From positions 1 through 64,000 of the forward strand of contig CAVXAF010000001.1 in the NCBI GenBank assembly GCA_963759735.1: a stretch of DNA of 64,000 bases, written 5' to 3'. Positions within the stretch are counted from its first letter, which is position 1; every line of letters starts with the position of its first letter. Under the pieces are notes generated by a model. That model was not told the origin of the DNA and did not search any database. It was given only the letters and a program-made list of their open reading frames with translations. The translations under genes and the position numbers were made by a program. This document shows positions 44,157-54,083 of this stretch, piece after piece. The stretch is from Hyphomicrobium_A sp963759735 (GTDB lineage Bacteria; Pseudomonadota; Alphaproteobacteria; Rhizobiales; Hyphomicrobiaceae).

Positions 44157-44318
44157 CTATCCGCGGTTTGGCTTGTCCGGTGGTTCTTCGACAGGACGGC
44201 TAGGCTTGCCGGGTAGCTTCTGCGGCTGCTCGGGACTTCGCTCGGGCGGATCGCCGGCGGGTGGCGCCGGCATCGGCAGGTCGGGATTGTCGAGGGGCTT
44301 GGACGGATCAGGTTGCAT
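44157..44318 (-). CDS. Pro-rich micro-ORF on the minus strand
   Basis: 53 codons from ATG 44318: MQPDPSKPLDNPDLPMPAPP, then charged Pro-rich text ending PPDKPNRG. It lies 38 bases after the lysozyme-like gene and about 195 bases before the FecR/barrel start, on the same strand as both. Charge and proline content resemble the micro-ORF at 42213-42398. Weak RBS; support is positional. Confidence 0.35.
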   Translation of the reverse strand: MQPDPSKPLDNPDLPMPAPPAGDPPERSPEQPQKLPGKPSRPVEEPPDKPNRG

Positions 44319-44356
44319 GGGTGCGAAACGCCGGCCCGCCTAGCTCGGTTCCGCTT

Positions 44357-45544
44357 CTAGCGCGGCGCGTCGAAGGCCGCCGCCAGATCCTTCGCGCCCT
44401 GCAGCTTGGCTTCCTGCACCATCTTGGCGTCGGTTGCCGCGATGAGCTTGGCGACAGTGTTGTTGCGCGCCGCCACAGGATTGCGCTCATAGCCGCCGCG
44501 CTGGAAGAAGTTCGAGGTCGGCACCTTTTCGCGCAACGCTTTCGACATTCTCAACATGTCATAGCCGTTGCCGTCGCCGGTGAGGTTCATCATCTCCAGC
44601 TCGGCGGCGGTCAACGGTTTGTCGTAACCCTTGCGGCGGGCGAAATCGACCGACGTCGTCAGCTTGCGCGTCTGCAGCAGCGGGCCGACGTCCATATCGA
44701 GATTGAGGGCGTGCACGCCGATGCCTTTGGGCGTGCCGGCGAGGCGCCCGTGCGCGCTCCAGTCGTTGGGTACCGTGCGTGCGAAGGCGATCATTTTCTT
44801 CAGCTTGGCGATCTTGTCGGCCAGCGCTGCTTTGCGCGCGCCCTCGGCCGCCGCATGCTTTTCGCCCAACGCAGCGACGAAATCATCGCCGTCCTCGGCC
44901 AGTAGGCCGATGGTGTTCGTCGTCAGCAGTTGGTTGTAGCCCAGCGCCGTGGAGATCACTTTCGCCTTCTTGTCGTACTCGCGTCCCGCCTGAATGTCGT
45001 AGTTGCCGTTTCCGCCCGATTCAAAGCCGTAGATCTTCACGGCAGCTTCCTTGGTCAGACCCTTCGCCGCCGCCACCTTGGCATAGGCGCGCTTGAAGGA
45101 GACCTCGTCAGCAGGCGCCTCGGGCACGAAGGCGAAGTGTGTCTTGGCCTCGGCGAGGAAGTCCGCGACGTCTGGGATCTCGCTCTTCTTCTTGGGGGCA
45201 AGCGGATTGTCGGGCTTGGATGGTCCGGTGTAGGGCGGCGGCTGCGTCATCACATAGTCGTTGGCGGTGAGGCGAATATTGTTGGCCATCTGGGTGCGCC
45301 GGCGCGAGCGCTTTTCGGTGACGGCACGCCAATAGGGGGCCGCGATCTTCTCGTAGGCATCCCAGGCCTTGTTGTAGGCTGCGAGTTGCTTGCGGTACTC
45401 GGCCATGGCCGCCTTTACCGGTGCCGTCTCGCCGTCGGCGCCCGGTGCGGCATCGACGGCATGCGTGCTCGAGGGCCCGATGGCAAGAAACGCTCCCAGG
45501 GCCAGAGTTATGCCGCGTCGCGCCGAGACGGTTCGGGTGCGCAT
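44357..45544 (-). CDS. Secreted protein with a possible lytic-transglycosylase-like domain
   Basis: 395 residues. Signal peptide with RGITLALGAFLAIGPSSTHA. After a Lys/Ala-rich helical region comes AAVKIYGFESGGNGNYDIQA and STALGYNQLLTTNTIGLLAE. The Glu in FESGG and the following ALGYNQL mimic the catalytic Glu and the GxxQ-type motif of lytic transglycosylases, so a peptidoglycan role is inferred but unproved. Further helices to the end (KKMIAFARTVPNDWSAHGRL). Start ATG 45544 is the only one ahead of the signal peptide. Confidence 0.7.
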   Translation of the reverse strand: MRTRTVSARRGITLALGAFLAIGPSSTHAVDAAPGADGETAPVKAAMAEYRKQLAAYNKAWDAYEKIAAPYWRAVTEKRSRRRTQMANNIRLTANDYVMTQPPPYTGPSKPDNPLAPKKKSEIPDVADFLAEAKTHFAFVPEAPADEVSFKRAYAKVAAAKGLTKEAAVKIYGFESGGNGNYDIQAGREYDKKAKVISTALGYNQLLTTNTIGLLAEDGDDFVAALGEKHAAAEGARKAALADKIAKLKKMIAFARTVPNDWSAHGRLAGTPKGIGVHALNLDMDVGPLLQTRKLTTSVDFARRKGYDKPLTAAELEMMNLTGDGNGYDMLRMSKALREKVPTSNFFQRGGYERNPVAARNNTVAKLIAATDAKMVQEAKLQGAKDLAAAFDAPR

Positions 45545-45713
45545 CGAGCCTCCATCAAGTTAAAGCCGGCGCGCCGGTGACGCACGAAACGCAATCTCTA
45601 TCCGATTGCATTGGGGCAAAGGCAGGGTAGGACAGCCTAGTAGTCGAGGAAACCCATTGGACGGTAGGTCACCGCGTATCCTTAAAACGAGGCGAACGGG
45701 AGGAAATTCCAAC

Positions 45714-46632
45714 GTGGCAGAGACGATCGAACTGACCGACGTTGCCTTGCGCATCATCGGCGCGTTCTACGCCTTCGCGGGCTTCGTAGCCACGCGTGCC
45801 GGATTGATGTCGCGTTTCTTCGACCAGGCCATCGCCGCCATTTCAATGCAAAAAACCAGCACGCGCGAAAATGCGCTGAATGCCTGGCTGCTCGGCGCCG
45901 GGGGGCTGGTGCTTATCGGCGGCGTACTGCTGCTTGCCGGCCTGCAGGCCGCCGCTTGGGCGTTCGTCGCCTCGACGATCGCGCAGGCCGCATACATCTA
46001 CTATCTCGCCCCGCGCTACTTCGACGTCGACGACGCCCCCGATGCCGCCGGGAGGCAGCAGACCACCAACGCCTTCGTCATCTACGCCGCCGCCACGGCC
46101 TTCATTCTGTGGGCCACTTGGCGCGGGCGCCTGACGCCCTTGCCGGACGCTTCCCTGACCGAACTGATCGCCGTCGCCGCAGCGCTGCTGCTGTACGCCG
46201 GCTATGTTGCGCGCGCGCTTTGGTGGACCCCGCGCAAGTCCAGCGGCGGGTTCAACAGCTTTGCCGATCCAGGCAAAGATTCCCCGTCGCTGCCCGCGCA
46301 CGAGTCGAAGCGCATCAAGGTCATGGCCGACTACCAGTGCGACCCGCTGTGGGCACTGGACGAGGAGCGCTACGGGTGCTTTTCGCCCGACATGATCGAC
46401 CTATCGCCGACGCTTCGCAGCGATCTCAAGGACCTGGGCGGAATCCTTCGACAGCTCGCTGAACATGGACGATCCGGCCACCGGCAACTGGAGCGAGGCC
46501 CAGCACGCCGCGCACGCCGCTGAGGGCCGCAGCCTCGCTGTACGCCTGAAGCGCGAGCGCCCCGATCTCATGGTGTACGTGCTCGAAGGCGACATCGGCG
46601 TCGTCGAGGTCCACGCCGACGAACCGATCTGA
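45714..46632 (+). CDS. Four-helix membrane protein fused to a C-terminal MADY-type soluble domain (one frameshift)
   Basis: About 305 residues. GTG start with GGGAGGA nine bases upstream. The first 170 residues carry about four helices (IIGAFYAFAGFVATRAGL, GAGGLVLIGGVLLLAGL, FVIYAAATAFILWATW, ELIAVAAALLLYAGYVA). A linker leads to KRIKVMADYQCDPLWALDEE and LSPTLRSDLKDLG. One extra G near 46439 breaks the frame; the corrected end reads ESFDSSLNMDDPATGNWSEA and finishes VVEVHADEPI. The C-terminal part resembles small stand-alone proteins beginning IKVMADY..PLW, so this may be a fusion or two genes run together. Function unknown. Confidence 0.65.
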
Positions 46633-46801
46633 TCAATCGATCGATAAGGCTGCACCCAGACATGTGAGCTTCAGCGGTGCAGGCTCGACCGGTCAACGCC
46701 CGCATGTTTCGGAGAGGCCGGCGCTGATCTGGTCAGCCGCCTTGACCCGCCCACGGCCCACGGGTAGCAAGCCGGGCACCCGCGGCGTATCCTCAGGTCC
46801 C

Positions 46802-47627
46802 ATGGCCGACATTCTCGACAAGATCACGCGCTACAAGCTGGACGAGATCGCCCGCGCCAAGGCGGCAACGCCGCTGCATGTCATTTCCGAACTCGCCCGC
46901 AGCGCCCCGCGCGTGCGCCCCTTTGCCGGAGCCGTCGAAACCAAGCTGGCGGCCGGGCTGCCGGCTCTCATCGCGGAGGTCAAGAAGGCGAGCCCGTCGA
47001 AGGGCCTCATCCGCGCCGACTTCGATCCCCCGCAGCTCGCCAAGGCCTACGAGGCCGGCGGCGCTGCGTGCCTATCGATCTTCACCGACGCGCCCATCGT
47101 TCCAAGGCGCGCCCGAGTATCTCACTGCGGCGCGGAAGGCGACGTCGCTCCCCGCCCTGCGCAAGGACTTCATGCTCGACACCTATCAGGTGGCCGAGGC
47201 GCGCGCCTGGGGCGCCGACTGCATCCTCATTATTCTGGCACAGGTCGACGACGCCACCGCGCACGCTCTGGCGCAAGCCGCCAAGGACTGGGGCATGGAC
47301 GCCATCGCCGAAGTGCACGACGATGCCGAACTCGACCGTGCACTGGCGATCGACTGCCGCCTCATCGGCATCAACAATCGCAACCTGAAGACGTTCGAGG
47401 TAACGCTGGAAACGACCGAGCGCCTCGCACCGCGCGTGCCCAAGGACCGCATCGTGGTCGGCGAGAGCGGCATCTTCACGCCGGCCGATATCGCGCGCCT
47501 GGAGCAGGTCGGCGTGAATACATTCCTCGTCGGCGAGAGCCTGATGCGCCAGGCTGACGTGACAGCGGCAACGCGAGCGCTGCTCGCCCGATCGCTCGCG
47601 GAGACGCCCTATGCCCACCGTCGCTAG
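46802..47627 (+). CDS. trpC: Indole-3-glycerol phosphate synthase (one frameshift)
   Basis: Closes the indole ring in tryptophan synthesis. About 274 residues. ILDKITRYKLDEIARAKA, catalytic PALIAEVKKASPSKGLI, LRKDFMLDTYQVAEARAWGA, IGINNRNLKTFEV and VGESGIFTPADIARL. An extra A near 47096 (GCGCCC-A-TCGTTC) breaks the frame; corrected text reads FTDAPSFQGAPEYL. Followed at 11 bases by moaC. Not fused to TrpF. Confidence 0.96.
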
Positions 47628-47638
47628 GTCCACCTCGC

Positions 47639-48124
47639 ATGCCTAAGCTGACGCACATCGACGCCAACGGCGAGGCGCGCATGGTCGACGTGTCAGACAA
47701 GGCTGCGACGGCGCGCGCCGCCAGCGCCACAGGTTTCGTCAGCATGGCGCCGGCGACGCTGGCCCTGCTGCAGTCGGGCGAAGCGCCCAAGGGCGACGTG
47801 CTGGCCACCGCGCGCATCGCCGGGATCATGGCGGCGAAGCGCACGCACGAGCTGATCCCCCTGTGCCATCCGCTCGCCCTGTCGAAGGTTGTCGTCACAC
47901 TCGAGCCGAGCGACGCGCCGGTCGGCGTGCGCGTCACCGCCGAGGTCAAGACGACGGGGCCGACGGGTGTCGAGATGGAGGCGCTGACGGCCGTGTCGGT
48001 CGCCTGCCTGACGCTCTACGACATGCTGAAAGCCGTCGACCGCGACATGAGCTTTGAGGGCATCCGCCTGACGCAGAAGTCCGGCGGCCGCTCCGGCGAC
48101 TATCCACCCAAGAAGGGCGAGTGA
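47639..48124 (+). CDS. moaC: Cyclic pyranopterin monophosphate synthase
   Basis: Molybdenum cofactor step acting after MoaA. 161 residues, intact. KLTHIDANGEARMVDVSDKA, GIMAAKRTHELIPLCHPLAL (active-site His and Cys region), and TGVEMEALTAVSVACLTLYD with KAVDRDMSFEGIRLTQKSGG. Overlaps nothing but is one base from moeA, so the two are coupled. Confidence 0.97.
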   Translation: MPKLTHIDANGEARMVDVSDKAATARAASATGFVSMAPATLALLQSGEAPKGDVLATARIAGIMAAKRTHELIPLCHPLALSKVVVTLEPSDAPVGVRVTAEVKTTGPTGVEMEALTAVSVACLTLYDMLKAVDRDMSFEGIRLTQKSGGRSGDYPPKKGE

Positions 48125-48125
48125 C

Positions 48126-49332
48126 ATGACGCTGCTCCCCGTCGACGAGGCGCTGGCGCGCGTACTCGACGGCGTGGCCCCGCTCAGCGTGGAGAGTGCC
48201 GACCTCCTCGGCGCCGCCGGCCGCGTGCTGGCGCAGGATCTCGCCGCCGGCCTGACGCAACCACCCTTCAACGCCTCCGCCATGGATGGCTATGCGGTCC
48301 GCGCTGCCGACGTCGCCGCCGTGCCGGCGGCGTTGCGCATCATCGGTGAGTTCGAACGCCGGAGGCCCGTATGCCGGCTCGGTCGGCCCCGGCGAGGCGG
48401 CGCGCATCTTCACCGGCGCCAGCGTGCCGCAAGGCGCCGACGCCGTCGTCATCCAGGAAGACACCGAGCGGAGCGGCGATCGGCTTTCGGTGCGCGAGCC
48501 GGCAAGTCGCGGCGCCAACATCCGCCCCGCCGGCGGCGACTTCCGCAAGGGCGACACGTTGCTGCGCTCAGGGCGCCTGCTCGATGCCTCGGCGATCACG
48601 CTGGCGGCGGCCGGCGGCCATGCGCGGCTGATCGTGCGCCGTCGCCCGGTCGTCGCCATCCTCGCCACCGGCGATGAACTGGTCGAGCCCGGCACGTTGC
48701 CCGGAGCCGGGCAGATCGTGTCCTCCAACCCCTACGGCCTCGCCGCGCTCATCGCTGCCTTCGGCGGGGAGCCCAAGCTGCTCGGCATAGCCGGCGATAC
48801 GCTGGAGGACTTGCAGGCAAAGCTCGCGACAGCGGCAGACGCCGACGTGCTGGTCACCATCGGCGGCGCCTCGGTCGGCGACCGCGACCTCGTCAAGCCG
48901 GCGTTGGAAGCGCGCGGCATGGCCCTCGACTTCTGGAAGGTCGCCGTGCGCCCCGGCAAGCCGATGCTGTTTGGCCGCCTCAGCGCCCAGCGCGTGCTCG
49001 GCCTCCCGGGCAACCCGCTCTCCTGCCTCATCGCCGCGCGGATTTTCCTGGTGCCGCTGCTGTACGCGCTATTGGGGCGCACCGATCCCCCGCTGCGCGA
49101 ACAGACGGCGGTGCTGGCGCATCCTCTGGAGGCCAATGGCCCCCGGCAGCACTACATGCGCGCCACGGTGACCCCGGGAGCCCCCGGCCTCTTGCCGGTC
49201 ACGGCGCTCACCACCCAGGACAGCGCCCACATGTCGGCGCTTGCCTCGGCTGACGTCCTCATCGTCAGGCCGCCGAACGCGCCGGCGGCCGCGATCGGAG
49301 AAGCCGTCCGCGTTCTCCCGCTCGACTTCTGA
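48126..49332 (+). CDS. moeA: Molybdopterin molybdenumtransferase (one frameshift)
   Basis: Inserts molybdenum into molybdopterin-AMP. About 401 residues. PPFNASAMDGYAVRAADVAA, RIFTGASVPQGADAVVIQED, VAILATGDELVEPG, and LGLPGNPLSCLIAARIFLVP mark MoeA. An extra T near 48351 (GGTGAG-T-TCGAAC) breaks the frame; corrected reading GESNAGGPYAGSVGPGEAAR is normal for the family. Starts one base after the moaC stop. Confidence 0.96.
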
Positions 49333-49358
49333 GCGCCGGAAATACAACCCCTCTTGCG

Positions 49359-49373
49359 GAACGCTTGCGGAAC
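49359..49373 (+). promoter_or_regulatory. SOS box upstream of lexA
   Basis: GAAC-GCTTGCG-GAAC, i.e. GTTC-N7-GTTC on the other strand, the alphaproteobacterial LexA operator. It lies about 72 bases before the lexA start, consistent with autoregulation. Confidence 0.85.
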
Positions 49374-49444
49374 GGCTAGGGTACGTTCACGCTTTGTCCA
49401 GACAACCTGGCGAAGTGCTTGCCGACGAGCACCCAGGAGGCTTG

Positions 49445-50146
49445 ATGCTCACGGAAAAGCAGAAGGAGCTGTTGCTCTTCATCCACGCGCGCATGCAGGA
49501 CAAAGGCGTGCCGCCGTCGTTCGACGAGATGAAGGACGCGCTCGATCTGAAGTCGAAATCGGGCATCCACCGCCTCATCACGGCGCTGGTGGAGCGCGGG
49601 TTCATCCGCCGCCTGCCGCACCGCGCCCGCGCCATTGAGGTGATCCGACTGCCCGAGAATCAGACGCTATCGGCGGGGGCACGTCGCTCCGGCCTCAGCG
49701 TCATCGAGGGCAGCCGCAGCAGCCGCGATCTCTCCCCACCACCTTCAACGATGATCGACAGCCGTACAGTGTCTGTACCTGTGATGGGCCGCATCGCCGC
49801 CGGCACGCCGATCAGCGCCATTCAGAACCACAGCCATGACATCGCCTGCCCCCCCGACCTGCTCACCAATGGCGAACATTTTGCCCTCGAGGTGAAGGGC
49901 GATTCGATGATCGAGGCCGGCATTCTCGACGGCGACACGGTGATCATTCGCCGATGCGACACAGCGGAGAATGGCGATATCGTCGTTGCCCTCGTCGATC
50001 AGGAGGAAGCAACGCTGAAGCGCCTGCGCAAGAAGGGCACCACCATAGCGCTCGAGGCCGCCAATCCGGAGTTCAAGACGCGCATCTTCGGCCCCGACCA
50101 GGTCGACATTCAGGGACGCCTCGTCGGGCTGATGCGGCGCTACTGA
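49445..50146 (+). CDS. lexA: SOS repressor LexA
   Basis: 233 residues, intact. N-terminal winged helix MLTEKQKELLLFIHARMQDK and SKSGIHRLITALVERGFIRR; self-cleavage site Ala-Gly in MGRIAAGTPISA; catalytic Ser in EVKGDSMIEAGILDGD and Lys in EEATLKRLRKKG. Represses DNA-damage genes until RecA filaments trigger autocleavage. An SOS box precedes it. Its 3' end overlaps convergent comEC by seven bases. Confidence 0.97.
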   Translation: MLTEKQKELLLFIHARMQDKGVPPSFDEMKDALDLKSKSGIHRLITALVERGFIRRLPHRARAIEVIRLPENQTLSAGARRSGLSVIEGSRSSRDLSPPPSTMIDSRTVSVPVMGRIAAGTPISAIQNHSHDIACPPDLLTNGEHFALEVKGDSMIEAGILDGDTVIIRRCDTAENGDIVVALVDQEEATLKRLRKKGTTIALEAANPEFKTRIFGPDQVDIQGRLVGLMRRY

Positions 50147-52297
50147 AGCCCTGCCGTGCGGCGGTCGTCGGCAGCTTCGGCGCCGACGCTGCGTGGGGGC
50201 GGCATCGACCAGGGGCGCAAGCCGCGCAAACCGGCGACCGTCTCGATGCGGATGGCGCCGGCCTTGTCGATATAGAGCGCGTGCGTGCCTTGCCGGCGCG
50301 CGGCAAAGAAGTCGATGAGCGCCTTGGGGCCCGTGCAGTCGCGTGGGCCGACAAGGCTCGAAACGAGAATTCCCGCCCGGCGGCAATCCTCAGCGAAGGC
50401 GGCGGGATGCTTGGCGACGGCGATGTCGATGCCCTTGACGGTGGTGCGGCAGCCGATGCCGTCGCAGGTGAACTGACGACCTTCCGCCGCGGCCTCCAAG
50501 CTGCTGCTGGCGCCGTCGTGCTCCAGCCAGCGTTCAAGCTCGAACGAGCTGCGCGTCGCCCCGACCGCCGATAGCTCCCCATCGGCCCCGCGCACCGCCA
50601 CGAGGGCCCCGTCGCGGCCAATGAGGATATCAGGCACCGACAGGGTCGGCGCCAGCACCGCCCCGCCTGCGATCACCGCCAGCCCGAGCCATCGCCACCG
50701 CGTCTGCCACAGCATCAGCCACAGCCCACCCGTCACCATCAGCATGAAGGCCAGCGTCGGCATGGCCGGCACGTTGACGACCGCGCCCGGCAGCGCCGCG
50801 ACGCGGGTGGCAATCCACACCATGGCCTCGATCCCCCAGCCCATGACCTGCAGCGGCCACGCCTCGAGCCCAAACGGCATGGCGATGAGCGCCGCCAGCG
50901 CCGCCGGCATGACCAGCATGTTGCACACCGGCAGGGCGATGAGGTTGGCGAGCACCGCATACTGCTGGCTCTTATGGAAGTGGTAGGCGGCGAATGGCGC
51001 AACCGCCGCGCTGGCGACCAGGGTCGACAGCACGATGCCGGCAAAGAACACGAGGAGGCGCGCCGCCGGCTGCTGCATCAGCGAAGCCCAGGTTTGCCGC
51101 TCGCGCAGCGCCTCATAGATGGAGACCAGCGCCAGCACGGCAGCAAACGACATCTGAAACCCGACGTCGAATAAGCTTTCGGGGAACGCAACGAGGATGA
51201 TCGTCGCTGCCAGCACGACATTGCGCAGCGCCAGCGCCGGGCGATCCAGCAGCACCGCGAGAAACATGATCGAGATCATGATTGTCGAGCGCACGGTGGC
51301 GAAGGCTGCGCCGGAAATCAGCAGATAGCTGAGCGCCGCCAAGATGGCCGCTGCCGCTGCCCACTTCTTGATGGGATAACGCAGCGCGATCGATGGCAGG
51401 AGCGCGAGCCCCAGGCGCACGATGAAGAACACCGAGCCGGCCATGATTGCCATATGGAAGCCGGAGATCGATAGGATGTGCACGATGCCGGAATCGCGGA
51501 AGATGTTGTTGGTCTCTTCCGAGATGCCGCCGCGCTCGCCCGTGATCAGCGCCGTCGCGATGGCGCCGGTTTCGCCCGGTAGCGCCGCCGCAATGCGCGC
51601 CCCGATCGCCTGGCGCATGCGCTGCACGCCGGCCCAGAACCGCAGGTCGGGAGGCGCCGTCCTCGCCGCCTCGATCACCGGCATCGACAGTGAATAGCCG
51701 ACGGCTCCGATGCCTTGGAACCACGCCTGCCTCCCGAAGTCGTAGTCGCCCGGCAGTGCAGGCTCGGCCGGCGGCATGAGAGTAGCGCGCAGTCGCACGA
51801 AGCTTCCCGGCATCACATCGCCGACCACTCGATTGATGGTGACGCGGACCCGTGTCGGGCGGCGCGGTTGCGGCAGGTCGCCGAGCGCCGCGACGCGCAG
51901 CGTGAACCGCTGGCCGCCTTGCGGGCGCGGCTCGATCTGCTCCACCCAGCCGTGCACCTCGGCACTATTAAGCTGTTTGATCAGCACCGGGGCCTGCACC
52001 CATTCCACGCGCAGCTTGGCCAGTGCAAAGCCGCACGCCATGGCGCAGAGGGCGGCCATGAGCAGGCCCAGCAGCGGCGCGCGGCCGCCGGACCGACGCA
52101 CGCAGGGCGAGGACGGCAATGAGCGGCGCCAGTGCCGTCGGCAGCGACGGCTCGACCGGCAGCGCAAAATAGGTGCCGATGCCGCCGCCGAGAAGCACCG
52201 GAAGCCAGCAGAACCAGCGTTCCTGCTCAGCTTCGAGCCGGCGCGCCAGCGTTGCTAAGACGCCGTCGCTGCCGCCCCTTCCGGCTACTCCCAACAT
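50140..52297 (-). CDS. comEC: ComEC/Rec2 family competence protein (one frameshift)
   Basis: Inner-membrane DNA channel protein of natural transformation, about 718 residues after correction. N-terminal part EAEQERWFCWLPVLLGGGIG and TALAPLIAVLALR is in one frame; near 52090-52101 an extra base moves the rest to another (LLGLLMAALCAMACGFALAK onward). DUF4131-type region (GDLPQPRRPTRVRVTINRVV), Competence domain with IVHILSISGFHMAIMAGSVF and FDVGFQMSFAAVLALVSIYE, and a C-terminal region without a metallo-beta-lactamase domain, usual in alphaproteobacteria. Divergent from gltX. Confidence 0.93.
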
Positions 52298-52384
52298 CCG
52301 CCTGCCCCGAGCGCCCCTTACCCACCCTGCCGAGGCATGCTACATCGCTGGACACCTTCCCGCATCCAACGCAATCGATAAAAC

Positions 52385-53824
52385 ATGACCGATAAGACAC
52401 GCGGCGGCCCCGCGCCGATCGTGCGCTTTGCCCCATCGCCCACCGGCTACCTGCACATCGGCGGAGCGCGGACGGCGCTCTTCAACTGGCTCTACGCCAA
52501 GGGGCGCGGCGGCAAGATGCTGCTGCGCATCGAAGATACCGACCGGGAGCGCAACAATCCGGAGGCCGTCGCAGCGATTCTCGACGGACTGAAGTGGCTG
52601 GGCCTCGACTGGGATGGCGAAACCGTTTCGCAGTTCGCCCGCGCCCAGCGCCACCGTGAGGTGGCCGAGGATATGCTGGCGCGCGGCCATGCTTACCGCT
52701 GCTGGCTGACGTCGCAGGAACTCGACAAAATGCGCGAGGACGCGCAGGCCGAAAAGCGTCCCCTCACCATTCGCTCGCCCTGGCGCGAACGCGATCCCGC
52801 CGAGGCCCCTGCCGGCGTTCCCTACGTCATCCGCCTCAAGGCCCCGCGCGAAGGCGAGACGGTGGTCGACGATCTCGTGCAGGGACGCGTCGTTTTCCAG
52901 AACAAGGAACTCGACGACCTCATCATCCTCCGCAGCGACGGCAATCCGACCTACAATCTCGCCGTCGTTGTCGACGATCACGACATGCAGATCACGCACG
53001 TCATCCGTGGCGTCGACCACCTCACCAACGCGGCGCGTCAGACGCAAATCTATCAGGCCATGGACTGGCAGGTGCCCTTGTTCGCGCACGTGCCGCTGAT
53101 CCACGGTCCCGACGGCGCCAAGCTGTCGAAACGTCATGGCGCGCTCGGCGTTGAAGCCTACAAGGAGTTGGGCTACTTGCCGGCGGCACTCCGCAACTAC
53201 CTCGTGCGTCTCGGCTGGAGCCACGGCAACGACGAGATCATGTCGACTTCGCAGATGCTCGACTGGTTCGATCTCACCGACATCAACCGCTCGGCAGCGC
53301 GCTTCGACTTCGCCAAGCTGGAAGACCTCAACGGGCATTACATTCGAACGGCCGACGACCAGGAGTTGCTGCTACGGATCGAGGATCTGCTCCCCTATCT
53401 GCCCGCCGGCGCGGCCATCACCGCGCGGCTCGACGCCGACATGCGCGCCAAACTGCTCATCGCCATGCCAGGCCTCAAGGAGCGCGCCAAGACGCTCATC
53501 GAGCTGATCAACGGCACCGATTTCCTGTTCGCCGACCGGCCATTGCCGCTCGATGAAAAAGCCCAGAAGCTACTCGACGGTGACGGCCGCCAGCGCCTCT
53601 CCGACTTGCTGCCCAAGCTCGAGGCGGCCGATCACTGGAAGGCCAGCGAGTTGGAGGAGATCGTGCGCACCTATGCGGAGGCGACGGGAGCCAAGCTCGG
53701 CAAGGTGGCGCAACCACTGCGCGCCGCCCTGACCGGCAAATCGGTGTCCCCGCCGGTCTTCGACGTCCTGGCCGTGCTCGGGCGCGAGGAGGCCCTAGCC
53801 CGCATCCGGGATCAGGCGGCTTAA
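52385..53824 (+). CDS. gltX: Glutamate--tRNA ligase
   Basis: Charges tRNA-Glu (and possibly tRNA-Gln for the GatCAB route). 479 residues, intact. Class I HIGH motif in RFAPSPTGYLHIGGARTALF and KMSKS motif in DGAKLSKRHGALGVEAY; anticodon-binding domain at the C-terminus (HWKASELEEIVRTYAEATGA). Part of the conserved lexA-comEC-gltX-gltA order. Confidence 0.98.
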   Translation: MTDKTRGGPAPIVRFAPSPTGYLHIGGARTALFNWLYAKGRGGKMLLRIEDTDRERNNPEAVAAILDGLKWLGLDWDGETVSQFARAQRHREVAEDMLARGHAYRCWLTSQELDKMREDAQAEKRPLTIRSPWRERDPAEAPAGVPYVIRLKAPREGETVVDDLVQGRVVFQNKELDDLIILRSDGNPTYNLAVVVDDHDMQITHVIRGVDHLTNAARQTQIYQAMDWQVPLFAHVPLIHGPDGAKLSKRHGALGVEAYKELGYLPAALRNYLVRLGWSHGNDEIMSTSQMLDWFDLTDINRSAARFDFAKLEDLNGHYIRTADDQELLLRIEDLLPYLPAGAAITARLDADMRAKLLIAMPGLKERAKTLIELINGTDFLFADRPLPLDEKAQKLLDGDGRQRLSDLLPKLEAADHWKASELEEIVRTYAEATGAKLGKVAQPLRAALTGKSVSPPVFDVLAVLGREEALARIRDQAA

Positions 53825-54083
53825 GGGTTTCAGCGCCTCTGCGAGCCGCGCGCCGCTGAGCTCTCGGCGTGGTTCGTTGCGCTGCGGCGGATGCTCCGAG
53901 CCGCTATGTTGCGCTGCAAAAGTAGTGTAGCATGGGGGCCTCCACAATCTTGGCGGCAACAGCTGCACGTCTCGACCAAAATGAAAAAACGCTCATAGGG
54001 GAACGCTGCTTGAGAAGCTCGCCGGGAGGCCCACGCGTGCTCGCAACCCATTCCCCAAGCCGGGTATCACAGGATTCCGCGCC

